Source: Nicotiana tabacum
Lineage: Eukaryota > Streptophyta > Magnoliopsida > Solanales > Solanaceae
NCBI RefSeq assembly: GCF_000715075.1
Contig: NC_134101.1
Span: 140,878,237-140,942,236 of the forward strand
Length of the DNA stretch: 64,000 nucleotides
Reading direction: 5' to 3'
Shown: piece by piece, positions 22,990-34,800 of the stretch
How the letters are laid out: the number at the start of each line of letters is the position of its first letter
How positions within the stretch are numbered: the stretch's first letter is position 1
Program-made: the position numbers and the translations under genes
The notes under the pieces: generated by a model
Seen by the model: only the letters and a program-made list of their open reading frames with translations
Database searches by the model: none
What the model was told of the DNA's origin: nothing

Positions 22990-25040
22990 ATGTGCAGAAT
23001 GAGCACAAGTCAGAATTTGCACGTAACAATTGTGAACAAGATCCTTTTGGAGTTGCACATGTGGTGGGATGATTTGGGCGAATCAGGGCGCGACACAGTC
23101 AATCTATACCTGGGAGGCCTCACTAGGTTGCTGAAGATTAATCCTAGGGGGGATATCATAAAGGCCTTGGTCGCATTCTAGGACCCGGCTCACAACGTAT
23201 TTCACTTCTCGGATTTTGAACTAACCCCAACATTGGAAGAAATAGCCAGATACATCGGGAGTCCCAAAGTTCCTCTGAGACACCAGTACATGATTGCTCC
23301 GAGGGCCGTAGCCGTACACAGGTTCCTAGACTCTTTAAAAATAAGCAGGGGGGTCCACAACCCAGACTTGGAAGCTGGATTTTGTACTTTGAAGTTTATA
23401 TACCATAGATATGGTCACATAGGGGGATTCAACAAGCTAGAGAACAAAATCTGTAGCAAAGGAAACCGCCTTAAGTGGGAAGAACATAGGTGTTTTGCAT
23501 TCATGGTAGCCTTTTTGGGACTCCTGGTGTTTCCTAGAAAAGACGGGAACATTGACATACGAGTATCTGGGGTTGTCAGCACTTTGCTTACTCAGGCCAA
23601 CAACACCCTCGCACCCATGATAGTAGCTGAAATCTTCCGCGCTCTCACAGCCTGCAAAGCCAGGGGAAACTTTTTTTAGGGGTGCAACGTGTTGCTGCAG
23701 ATGTGGATGATCGAACACCTATGTCGTCATCCTCAATTTATGAGTTATGGGTCGACGGAGAAAACGTGCATAGAGGAATTTCCTACGAGGGTTGACGGAA
23801 TCAGCTTACCAGAAGGTGTCACAGAGTGGGCAGCGCGCCTCCGTTCTGTCACTGCAAGCCAAATAGAATGGACATTTGGGTGGTTGCTTGTGGATGAAAT
23901 CATATATATGCCAGCCACTGGACCCCATTTCCTTTTGATGGGACTCAGGAGTATTCAGCCCTATGCCCCGTATCGAGTATTGAGGGAGTTGGGGAGATGC
24001 CAAATAGTTCCGAAAGATGAAGATCTTAGCGGCCAAGTGGTCGAGATCGGGCCTAACGGACAATTTCATGAAGCAGCAGTCCGACAAATTTGGAGCGAGT
24101 GTCAATACTTAACAGTAAATACATGTGTACGTGATCGGTCCAAAGGTGAAGTTTCGCCAAGATACTTTGCTTGGTATAGGAGAGAAATCGAGTTTGGGAG
24201 ACCGGCCAAAAGACCCCATCTCCAGGAGTTCGTCAAGGCATCGCAAGAACAGTGGGATTGGTGGGCTAAAGAACATGGGTACAGGGTTACAATAGGCAAA
24301 TTGGAGAAGCAAGTCATGGATTTGCAATTTGAGAAAGATCTGCAGGCCGTCGCAGATGAGGGCGAGAAAAAGAAACTAGCTAAAGAAAATGAGGCCCTCC
24401 AAGCTCAAATTCAGAAACTAAAAGTAGCGGCAGAAAATCCAGTCCGAAGTAACAGTCTTGAAAAGCTCATAGAAAACCTAAGGCAGAGAGTGAGTAACTA
24501 TAGTTTCTATTTGAATAATGCAGAAAGTGAACTGGCCGGGGCTCAAAAATAATTAGCCAAAAATGCAGATGAACGGGTATGCCTGGTTAAGCAGTTGAGA
24601 GAAAGGTATGACGATGAGGTCACGGGGTTGAAGAAAAGGGTCATCGCCACGAGAACAAAATGATCAAACAGGCAAAAGACTTCAAGGTTGAAAAGGAACA
24701 CTATCACACGACATTGGCATAGTTAGAAATCGACTTGCAACAACTTCAGGAACAAAACTATGTAGCCAAGCAAACCTTGGAGGCCAGGGCCCAGCAGATT
24801 GGGCATTTGTTACAAGAAAAGGGCATCATAAGAGAGAGAATTAGAAACATCACTGATTACATCATTATGAAGTGCCACATTTGTGAGGGTATGACCCGCA
24901 CTACATTCTTTGCGGCAGTGATGACCTTTGTTAAACAAATAATGAACAATTTGGACCGACTTCAAAGGTATCTTGCACATAGGCCCGTGGCGAGACCGAA
25001 TGATGTCCCACGGACACCAGGAGCATTGATGTACTCATAA
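22990..25040 (+). pseudogene. ORF1 of element D (upstream of gag)
   Basis: About 680 codons are readable. The N-terminal globular part contains LEEIARYIGSPKVPL, GFCTLKFIYHRYGHIGG and EEHRCFAFMVAFLGLLVFP. A middle segment reads ASQIEWTFGWL and YAPYRVLRELGR. The C-terminal third is highly charged and coiled-coil-like (QFEKDLQAVADEGEKKKLAKEN begins it, about 24326 on). In-frame stops lie at 23179 (TAG), 23677 (TAG), 24550 (TAA) and 24720 (TAG), and there is one frameshift near 24650. ATG at 22990 or 22999 is the likely start. This resembles the ORF1 of Ogre-like elements and, I believe, plant DUF7745-type proteins. No enzymatic motif was seen and the role is unknown. Confidence 0.75.
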
Positions 25041-25383
25041 TTTTCCGTTTGAATCTGTATTTCCTTTTCTGTCAGAGTCTGTGAGTCATGTTGGGTTTGC
25101 ATTTTCTTTCTGTTCCGAGTCTGCATTTCTTTAGAGTATGATAGCTTGATTTCGGAGTCTGTTTGTCGCCTTTGCGTCAGAGTCTGTTGGTCTATCATGC
25201 CTTTGCTTCCCCGCATGAATCAGGCCGGCTCTTACACCACCATTAGCTCAGTCTCAGGATCATCCCGCCACCGATCCAGGTTTTCCCATTTATCAATACT
25301 ACCATGGCACTACTTCTCATACGCCACAAACTCCACCACCAAAATCAATTCCATACCCTCCTCCGCCAATCACCCCTGTCTTT
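25041..25383 (+). other. ORF1-gag spacer and Pro-rich gag leader
   Basis: About 25041-25200 shows degenerate repeats of 'gagtctg' phrases. From about 25215 the gag frame is already open and Pro-rich (TPPPKSIPYPPPPITPVF), so gag probably starts upstream of the first good ATG at 25384. The start cannot be fixed. Confidence 0.5.
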
Positions 25384-28300
25384 TTGGCATCTCCACCAAC
25401 TGCACTCCATAAATCCCCGAGTGAACCTGTGTTCCAAGCGCAGGACAACCAGTATTATCCCCCGGAGATTACCTTCAAAGCGCCTGAAGCCTATCCACAT
25501 GATCCACGTTCTGACCTATCGGGGAAAGCAGAAAAATCGGCCAGAAATCCTGAACAGGAAGAGATGTTCAGAAAAATGAAAAGCATAGAACAATCCTTCA
25601 GGGATATGAGAGGGCTAGGAGGTCAGGTAAGCGTGGCTTACAAAGATCTGTTTTTATTCCCAAATGTACAACTACCGGCAGGGTTCAAAATTCCCAAATT
25701 CTACTTGTACAACAGACACGGTGATCCGGTGGCTCATTTAAGAGGTTTTTGCAGTAAGATGAGGGGATCCGGAGGAAAGGATGAATTGCTAATGGCTTGC
25801 TTCAGTCAGAGTTTGAGTGGAGCAGCATTGGAGTGGTACACCCGCCAAGATCACGGAAGATGGTACACATGGGATGATCTGGCAAGAGCATTCGCTTGTC
25901 ACTTTCAATATAATCTTGAGATCATTCCAGACCGACTATCTTTGACTAAACTACAGAAGAAGCACAGTGAAAGCTTTAGAGAATATGGTTTCCGGTGGAG
26001 CGAGCAAGCAGCAAGGGTACATCCCCCAATGAAAGAAAGCGATATGGTCGATTACTTTTTGCAGGCTCTGGAGCCAACTTACTTGGGTCATTTGGTGTCC
26101 GCAATTGGAAAGTCTTTTAATGAGGTTGTAAAAATGGGAGGCATGGTCGAGGAGGGGCTTAAGTCCAACAAAATCATGAGTTATTCAGCGATCAAGGCAA
26201 CCACCCAGGCCATTCAAAGCGGCACTGGTGTGTACTTGGGAAGAAGAAGAAAGAAGATGTCACGACTGTTGATTCCGGAGCCTGGTTCGGATCTAGAGGC
26301 TTGTTACCCTACTATAGCCAATCACGACCCTACCACCAAAATTACCCCCACACTTCATATAGCCCTCCACAACACTACTACCCACAGTCAGATCCCCATT
26401 TTTCCGTCCATCATGCACAAGCCTATACCCAAACCCCGGCACACGCACAATGGCGTGCGCTGGCTCCAAAAAATCCATACCCAGCTCCACAAAACACATA
26501 TCCACCCCCAAGGGCCTACAGAAATTCCCCCGGAACAGGTTTCCGACCAAACCCAGCCCTCAAAAATGAGAGGTCATAGAAGCAAAAGACTTTCACTCCA
26601 CTAGGGAAATCATATACCAGTTGTTTCCACAGATTGAGGCATTTGGGCATGTTGAATCCAATTGAGCCTAAAATGCCAAATCCTCCCCCTAGAAATCTTG
26701 ACCACTCGGTGAGTTGTGAGTACTGTTCAGGGGCCCCTGGGCATGATACAGAGAAGTGTTGGAAACTAAAAACAGCTGTGCAAGAGCTTATTGATACTCA
26801 TCGGATCGAGGTTCAAGCCCCAGAAGCACAAAATATCAATCAGAATCCACTTCCAGCTCACCATGAGACACACATGATTGAGTTGATACACAAAGAGGGG
26901 GAGCCCAGAAAACCCTCACAGACGGTAATGATGATTCGTTCCAGCAAAACCAGCTCAAAGGAAAAAGTAACCAGTGGGAAATCAGTGGTCCAGATGAGAA
27001 GGGTAGATGATAAGCTAGCGGTAGTAGCCGAGAGAGGGTCGTCAAGCATTGTTGCAGTGAAACCAGAGAAAGTTAAAGTGGTAGTTCCAGGGGTCGCAAT
27101 TAAACCTGTTGTGGTCGTGAAGGGTGCTCGCACAGAGCTTGTTATTATAAAACCAGTAACTCAGCTTCCAGTAATCAACAGCAAGGTTGTTCCTTGGAAT
27201 TATGAACGGGTGACGGTGATTTACAAGGGGAAAGAAGTCAAAGAAGAAGTTTGTGAAGCGCAAGGTTTGACTCGCTCAGGAAGGTGTTTTACTCCCGAGG
27301 AGTTAAAAAGAGCTAAAGATAATCCAACGCCGGTAAAGAAAGCGGTAACTAAAGAAGAGGCAGAGGAATTTTTGAGAAAAATGAAAGTGCATGACTATTC
27401 TGTTGTAGAGTAGTTGAGGAAAATGCCCGCTCAGATCTCATTACTCTCATTGCTAATCCATTCAGATGAACACCGCCAATCCTTGATGAGAATCTTGAAT
27501 GAGGCCCATGTTCCCGACAAGATCTCGGTAAACCATCTGGAAAAGATAGCCAACAAGATTTTTGAAGTAAACAGAGTCACTTTTTCCGATGATGAATTGC
27601 CGGTAGAGGGTACTGAGCATAACAAAGCCCTTTACCTAACAGTGAAATGCGAGGATACCGTGATTACCCGGGTATTGGTTGACAGTGGTTCAAGTGTGAA
27701 TATATGTCCTCTCTCCACTCTAATAAAGCTGAAAGTGGAAGATGAGAGGATTCATAAGAACAGTATCTATGTGCGGGGATTTGACGGTGGAGGCAAAGAC
27801 TCAGTCGGGGACATAATGTTGGAACTGACCATAGGTCCAGTAGAATTCACAATGGAATTCCAAGTGCTGGATATAGCTGTTTCCTACAATTTGCTATTAG
27901 GGCGACCGTGGATTCACGCCGCTAAAGCAGTACCATCAATACTCCATCAGATGGTCAAGTTCGAATGGGACAGACAGGAAATAGTTGTGCACGGCGAAGA
28001 TAATTTGTGCGCTCACAGCAACACCATTGTGATGTTCATTGAAGTGGAAGATGACAAGGGACCATGGGTCTACCAAGTTTCTGACGCAATGTCAGTCGAG
28101 AAAGTTCCAAAAGGGAAGTGTATCCCAAGTCCGAAGATAAACGCCGCATCAGTCATGGTAGCATATGAAATGCTGAAGAATGGTTTTGTACCAGGAAAGG
28201 GTTTAGGGTCAGATCTGCAAGGCATCCTACAGCCCGTGTTTCTTCCTGAAAACTCGGGAACGTTTGGTCTGGGATTCAAGCCCACAGCCGCGGACATAAA

Positions 28301-28588
28301 AAGAGGCAGGAAATTGAAACAGAGGGCATGGGTCCTTCCAAAGCCGGTCCCATGTCTTTCCAGGTCATTTGTCAAGTCCGGTACAAGGAGTCGCCCAGTG
28401 ACAGTAATTTCCAGTTCTGTGATTGATCCTGACAAGGAGTTGATTGAAAGATTTGAGAAGTTGTTCGATAGTGTGAACATGGTGGAAAGTGGAGAGGGTT
28501 CTAGCAACGCGGAGGTGCAATTTGTCGGGCCAAAAACAAAGCTTAATAATTGGAAGGCTACTCCTCTCCCTACTCGGAAGGAGTCTTG
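25384..28588 (+). pseudogene. Gag-protease with G-patch domain, element D
   Basis: Gag packages element RNA; the protease matures the polyprotein. The gag core is visible as KFYLYNRHGDPVAHLRGF, LMACFSQSLSGAALEWYTRQ and WDDLARAFACHFQYN. After a frameshift near 26260 and a TAG at 26577 comes a zinc knuckle of the form C-x2-C-x5-H-x4-C (CEYCSGAPGHDTEKC). A further TAG at 27411 precedes the protease, which has the catalytic VLVDSGSSVNICPL and LLGRPWIH. A G-patch segment follows (NGFVPGKGLGSDLQGILQP, then GTFGLGFKP). The final codons run into a TAG that falls inside a probable intron. Confidence 0.85.
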
Positions 28589-28786
28589 GTAGTTTGCTTT
28601 GATTTTCCTTTAAGTCTGTACGGATTATTTTAGGGTTGTAATCCAGATTTCATTTTTTGTTTTGTTTTTCTTTTCAGTATGTTTGAGTGTGCAAACTTTG
28701 TTATCTTTTATCATTCAATGAAATACAATTTCCCTTTCTTCATTCCTGATGGTTTTCCTTTTTGTTTTCTTTTCTTTTCTATACAG
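28589..28786 (+). other. Probable 198-nt spliced intron between protease and RT
   Basis: It starts GTAGTTTGC after TCTTG and ends TTCTATACAG. It is strongly T-rich, as plant introns are. It removes the stop TAG of the protease frame, and its length is a multiple of three, so the spliced frame runs directly into the RT frame. Ogre elements are known to carry an intron at this place. A second acceptor (TTTTCAG at 28671-28677) would give a frame that stops at 28803. Confidence 0.6.
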
Positions 28787-30720
28787 TTTTTTTTACGCTG
28801 GTTCTAATGACATGTCATACATAAGGAATCCTCAGCCTAGTCTTAAAAATCAATCTGATTCCGAAATGTTAGTTCAAGAAGTAGATTGTGGTTACAAATC
28901 AGAATATGGGGATGAGGATGAAGCCTTCGAAGAGATTAGTAATGAGTTAATTCACTTTGAAGAAAAACCCAAACCCAACCTGAATGACACAGAAGCCGTC
29001 AATTTAGGGGACACAGACAATGTCCGAGAGACTAAAATAAGTGTCCACCTCGAGCCAAAAATTCGGGAAGAGTTAATCAAAGCACTCATCGAGTACAAAG
29101 ATGTTTTTGCATGGTCATATGACGACATGCCGGGTTTGAGCACTGATTTAGTGGTCCACAAATTGCCTACTGATCCAGCATTCTCTCCCGTCAAGCAAAA
29201 GTTGAGGAAGTTCAAGACTGATATGAGTGTGAAGATTAAAGAAGAGGTTACCAAACAGTTGGATGCAAAGGTTATCTGGGTCACCTAATATCCTGTTTGG
29301 TTGGCTAATGTCGTGCATGTGCCGAAGAAGGATGGCAGGATCAGAGTATGCGTCGATTACCGCAATCTCAACAAAGCAAGTCCGAAGGATAACTTCCCTC
29401 TCCCAATATCCACATTCTGATTGACAATTGTGCCAAGCGCGAGATTGGATCTTTTGTGGATTGCTATGCCGGGTATCATCAGATTCTAATGGATGAAGAA
29501 GATGCAGAAAAAACGGCGTTTATCACGCCATGGGGGACTTATTGCTACCGGGTAATGCCATTTGGTCTGAAGAATGCTGGGGCAACTTATATGAGAGCGA
29601 TGACTACTGTATTTCATGATATGATACACAAGGAGATTGAGGTATACGTAGATGATGTGATCATAAAATCAAAGCATCAGGCCGACCATGTCGAGGATTT
29701 GAGGAAATTCTTCCAGAGGCTTCGCAGGTACAATCTCAAGCTTAACCCCGCCAAGTGTGCATTTGTTGTTCCATCCGGAAAGCTATTAGGATTCATAGTC
29801 AGTCGGTGAGGCATCGAGTTGGACCCATCAAAGATCAAAGCCATACAAGAATTGCCCCTTCCGAGGAACAAGACTGAAGTGATGAGTCTGTTAGGAAGAC
29901 TGAACTACATTAGCAGGTTTATTGCTCAACTCACGACAACTTGTGAGCCTATTTTCAAGTTGTTGAGGAAGGACGCTGCGATCAAGTGGACTAATGAGTG
30001 TCAAGAAGCGTTTGATAAGATAAAAGGTTACTTGACAAACCCACTTGTGTTGGTTCCGCCAGAACCAGAGAGACCTTTGATTCTTTACTTGACAGTCTTG
30101 GAAAATTCATTTGGTTGTGTACTGGGGCAGCATGATGTCACCGGCAGGAAAGAACAAGCCATCTATTATCTTATCAAGAAATTCACAGCTTATGAGGTTA
30201 AGTACACTCACCTGGAAAGGACATGTTGTGCCCTAACTTGGGTGGCACAGAAGTTGAAACATTATTTGTCATCCTACACTACTTACCTCATTTCACGCTT
30301 GGATCCATTGAAGTATATCTTTTAAAAGCCTATGCCGACAGGAAGGCTTGCAAAATGGCAGATTTTGCTCACAGAGTTTGACATAATCTATGTGACTCAG
30401 ACTGCGATGAAAGCCCAAGCATTGGCCGATCATTTGGCCGAGAACCCGGTTGATGAAGAGTATGAGCCGCTGAGGACTTATTTTCCTAATGAAGAGGTGA
30501 TGCATATTGATAAACTAGAACATGCCAAAAAGCCAGGTTGGAAACTTTTCTTTGATGGGGCTGCTAACATGAAAGGAGTGGGAATAGGAGTCGTGCTTAT
30601 TTCTAAAACAGGATATCACTATCCTGTTACAGCTCAACTTCTTTTTTATTGTACCAACAATATGGCCGAATACGAGGCATGCATTTTGGCCTCAGGGCTC
30701 ATGCTTTGGCTACCCTAGCA
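28787..30720 (+). pseudogene. Reverse transcriptase and RNase H, element D
   Basis: An acidic linker (YGDEDEAFEEISNELIHFEE) leads into the pre-RT segment EYKDVFAWSYDDMPGL. The RT blocks are RVCVDYRNLN, YAGYHQILMDEEDAEK, MPFGLKNAGATY and the catalytic YVDDVIIKSK (near 29650). RNase H follows with EQAIYYLIKKFTAYEVKY, and the archaeal-type second domain starts with FFDGAANMKGVGIG and NNMAEYEACIL. Defects: TAA at 29286, a 1-base frameshift near 29402, TGA at 29807 and TAA at 30323. The second RNase H is cut by an internal deletion at about 30690 and then shifts frame. Confidence 0.88.
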
Positions 30721-32075
30721 TCAATGTTGCACCATCCGGACAAAGCCTATGTCGATCCTTTGCACATTCAAGTGCGAGATCAATATGCTTACTACAACAT
30801 GATTGAAGAGGAATTCGATGGCAAACCGTGGTTCCATGACATCAAGGAATACATCAGAATGGGGATATACCCAGTGCAAGCCACGGGGGATCAAAAGAGA
30901 ACGATTCGACGGTTGGCAAGCGGATTTTTCTTGAGTGGAGGAGTTTTGTATAAAAGAACACCAGACCTGGGATTGTTAAGATGCATAGATGCTAGACAAG
31001 CTACATCTGTCATGTCTGAAGTACATTTAGGAGTCTGCGGACCACACATGAGCGGATACGTGTTGGCAAAGAAAATTCTCCGAGCAGGTTATTATTGGCT
31101 TAACATGGAGCGAGATTGTATTAGTTTTGTGCGCAAATGTCATCGGTGCCAGATACATGGAGATTTGATTCATTCTCCGCCATCGGAATTGCATACAATG
31201 TCAGCACCATGGCCCTTCATCGCTTGGGCATGGATATCATTGGACCAATTGAGCCAGCAGTATCCAACGGTCATAGGTTCATTCTGGTAGCCATTGATTA
31301 TTTCATCAAATGGGTTGAGGCCAAAACTTTCAAATCTGCGACCAAGAAAGCAGTGGTCGATTTTGTTCACTCAAATGTCATCTGTCAATTTGGAATCCCA
31401 AAGGTGATCATCACGGATAATGGTGCTAATCTTAACAGCAATTTGATGAAAGAGGTATGTCAACAGTTTAAGATTACACACCGCAATTCTACCCCATATC
31501 GTCCCAAGACGAATGGAGCAGTTGAGGCAGCCAACAAAAACATAAAGAAGATACTTCGGAAAATGGTAGAAGATTCTAGGCAATGGTACGAAAAATTACC
31601 ATTTGCATTGTTGGGTTATCGCACTACTGTCCGTACTTTAGAAGGGGCAACTCCTTATTTGTTGGTATATGGAACTGAAGCCGTAATACCTGCGGAAGTT
31701 GAAATCCCGTCCCTTCGGATTGTCGCTGAGGCTGAGATTGATGATGATGAGTGAGTCAAAACCCGTTTGGAGCAGTTGAACTTGATTGATGAAAAGAGAT
31801 TGGCAGTTGTGTGTCATGGCCAGTTGTATCAAAAGAGAATGGCGAGATCATACAACAAAAAGGTGTGTCCCCGGAAGTTTGAAGTGGGCCATCAAGTGCT
31901 GAAACGCATCCTTCCACATCAGGCTGAGGCAAAAGGCAAGTTCGCCCCGAATTGGCAAGGGCCATTCATTGTAACCAGAGTATTGTCCAATGGTGCTTTA
32001 TGTTTAACAGATATTGAAGGAAAATGCATAGACATGGCTATCAATTCTGATGCAATAAAAAGATATTATGTATGA
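30721..32075 (+). pseudogene. Integrase of element D
   Basis: The zinc-binding region reads HLGVCGPHMSG and VRKCHRCQIH (H-H-C-C). The core has GMDIIGP, ITDNGANLNS and NGAVEAANK, supplying Asp, Asp and Glu. The C-terminus has NWQGPF and ends in IKRYYV. One frameshift lies near 31215, just before the core, and an in-frame TGA at 31752 replaces what is TGG in the aligned copy of element A. The protein ends at about the same residues as in element A, so the family C-terminus is confidently placed. Confidence 0.9.
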
Positions 32076-32619
32076 TTTCTTTGGTACAATTGTTGATTGT
32101 TTGTATTTGGCATTATTTCGAAGATTGAAATGACGAAGGCAATTTGTTCTACTATCTAAACACTTTACCCTTTGTTTCCCTTTTTGAGCCTTATTTATTT
32201 CTTTCATACCCCTCTTTTGGAATCAATAACGAAAAAGAGAGAAAAGAAAAGAGAAAAGAAAAGAAGCGAAAAAATATAACAACAGGGAAATTCAGTGTGA
32301 ACTACGTTTGACCTGATCCCTATTAAGGGTACGTAGGCAGCTTTACAGCTCGGACATAGTAAAATAAAATCCCCAAGTAAGAAACTAGGGCAGAGGTTGT
32401 ATTTGTAATAAGAAATGTGATTCCAAAAGTTGTAATCTTAAACCCATGTCAAATTATTTTGAGCCTTTGATACCATTTCTTTCTAATCCCAACCAAAATC
32501 TCACATTACGGTCCAAAGAAAGACCTTTTGATCAGTTTTTCGAGAGATGACAAGTCGAACAAACAGAAGTGATTCATATCAGGGTAATACTCTGGTCCAA
32601 GCAGGGAAAAAATTGAGAA

Positions 32620-32810
32620 TGAGAGAGTCTTATTGGTGAAAACCTTCACATGCACCATAAGGCGACGGAAGTTGAGAGAAATAAAATGAGAGAGTCTTAT
32701 CGGTGAAAACCTTCACAGGCACCATAAGGCGACGGGAGTTGAGAGAAACGAGAGAGTCTTATTAGTGAAAACCCCTCGAAGGGCACTATAAGGCGACAAG
32801 GAATTGAAAG
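32620..32810. repeat. ~63-bp repeat, 3 copies
   Basis: The phrase GAGAGTCTTATTGGTGAAAA followed by 'ccataaggcgacgg' occurs three times, near 32622, 32690 and 32752, with small changes. Confidence 0.8.
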
Positions 32811-33833
32811 TGGACAAACGAGGTAAGGTTGACAGAAATGATCCGTCGAAGCATCAAGCAGAACAAAGATGTTGATTCGGCAAAAGAGTTGGGTTGCAGG
32901 ACCTTTTGAAATGCAAAGTAAGGCCATCAGAAAGATTGAGTGATATAATAGACTGGGTTGATTAATCCGAAATGCACGACATGATCATTGAGATTGGTTA
33001 TACCATTCAGATAAGTCCTTTTCCTTCTCTTCTCTTCAAACAATTCTTTAGGAAGATTTTTCTTTTTATCTTTTGAAGTCATCATCTTTCATTTCTTTTG
33101 GTTAAAGATTTTTTATAGTAGTTTGTTTTTAAGAAGGATTTTCAAAGCCAACTACCAGTCGCCAACATGGTGCAAGGTAAATAGGGATAAGACAGGGCGA
33201 GGATAATGTGACGGGACAAGAAAGACGTCATTATAAGACCAAATGATGGATTGCTCTAAGATGTCGTGGAAAGTATGGAGTAAAAGCGAAAAAAACAATT
33301 GAGAAGTGGGTGAATACAGAAGCATCAAGAAAGTCGAAAGTTATCAACCAGGTTTCAAGATGATCGAACAATGCATAGCATGGGAAAAAGAAAAGGGAAA
33401 ACCATCCCCAGTAGGAACGTCCCCCACGTTTTAAACTAACAAATTTTCTTTGATTTGAAGCAGGGACAGGAAACGTTATTGATGACGGAAAGACATGCCA
33501 TAAGAAAGATTGTCAAAATGGGGTAGAAAATTTTCTTTCATTTCGAAAATTTTTTGGAAGTCTAACACAACTTTTGAGGGAAGTGGTATCCCCGGCAGTT
33601 TTTGGAAGAAGGCAATACAAGTTTTAAAGAAAGCAATTTCAGGAGGAAAACACCAGCTTTAAGGGAAGTAGTCTTTGAAGAATGAAACACCGGTGTTATC
33701 CCCGGCAGTTTCAGAAGAATGAAACACCAATGTTGGGGAAGCAGTTCTGAAAGAAGAAAAATTCAAGTTAGAAATGGTTCAGGAGGCAGGAAGGAACAAT
33801 GGCAATAGAACACATTTTTAAGTCATAATAGAA

Positions 33834-34290
33834 GTCAGGAGCCCGCCTGGATAATGGAGGCATTATCTTTTAAGTCATAATAGAAGTCAGGAGCCCGCCT
33901 GGAGAATGGAGGTGTTATATTTTTAAGAAGTAGTTAAAGTCAGGAGCCCGCCTGGAGAATGGAGGAGTTATATTTTTAAGAAGTAGTTGAAGTCAGGAGC
34001 CCGCCTGGAGAATGGAGGTGTTATGTTTTTAAGAAGTAGTTGAAGTCAGGAGCCCGCCTGAAGAATGGAGGTGTTATATTTTTAAGAAGTAGTTGAAGTC
34101 AGGAGCCCGCCTGGAGAATGGAGGTGTTATATTTTTAAGAAGTTGTTGAAGTCAGGAGCCCGCCTGGAGAATGGAGGTTGTTATACGTTCAAGTTGTAGT
34201 CGAAGTCAGGAGCCCGCCTGGAGAATGGAGGTATTACCTTTTTAAGTCATAGTAGAAGTCAGGAGCCCGCCCGGAGGGCGGAGGGTTACA
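33834..34290. repeat. 53-bp minisatellite, 9 copies
   Basis: GTCAGGAGCCCGCCTGGAGA recurs at an almost constant spacing of 53 bp nine times, followed by 'atggaggtgttatatttt'. The outer copies are more diverged than the inner ones. Confidence 0.9.
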
Positions 34291-34785
34291 ACAAAAATCC
34301 CCAACATAAACTCAAGTGCAGAAGTCAAAAGAGAGGAAACAATGGTCAAAGAAAGATAATTCGCATGTCGAAGGAGAAACAATTCTAATTTCACAAGAAA
34401 GAAAGAAACATCAGAGAAAACACAAGCCAACAAGAAAGCAAGGCAACAAGAGCGAGTTTGAAGATCTAGATAAGATTTTTGTAATTCCTAGTTTAGTCTA
34501 GCTTCCTGTTTTCTTTTAGCATGGTGTAATAAGGAGGTCGGTAAGCAGATAGCAGCAGCAGCAATAGCAGTGACAACAAAACCACAGCTTCATGGTAGTC
34601 CCAACTACCGAAACTTCCCGAACTACATTGACCCGATTCCCTTTTAGCCGGGGATATGTAGGAAACCTTTGAAGCAGAGGTTCGGTCAAATTTTTCAAAA
34701 ATGCTTCACACAGAGTAGCCTAACGGGAAAAAATCGCTCGTATCCGCTCACTTTATCTTTGCACGAAAACTCTTCGTGTTTCCGG

Positions 34786-34800
34786 ACAAAGAGGGGCAGC
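34786..34800 (+). other. Polypurine tract of element D
   Basis: ACAAAGAGGGGCAGC lies directly before the 3' LTR and would prime plus-strand DNA synthesis. Element A has the related AAAGATGGGCAAC in the same place. Confidence 0.75.

Larger units (their letters stand above)
32076..34787 (+). other. 3' untranslated region of element D
   Basis: About 2.7 kb without recognisable coding sequence lies between integrase and the polypurine tract. It contains two minisatellite arrays and purine-rich stretches. The phrase 'tacgtaggcagctttacag' resembles phrases in the 5' leader. Confidence 0.7.

Noticed and set aside
26293..26550. An 85-codon minus frame opposite gag
   Set aside because: Shadow of the Pro/Tyr-rich gag sequence on the plus strand.
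28678..28803. Use of the first acceptor (TTTTCAG at 28671-28677) for the element D intron
   Set aside because: The joined frame meets a TAA at 28803 before reaching the RT region; kept only as a possible alternative splice.
33834..34290. Possible CRISPR-like array because of regular repeats
   Set aside because: Units are contiguous and degenerate, without unique spacers, in plant retroelement DNA.
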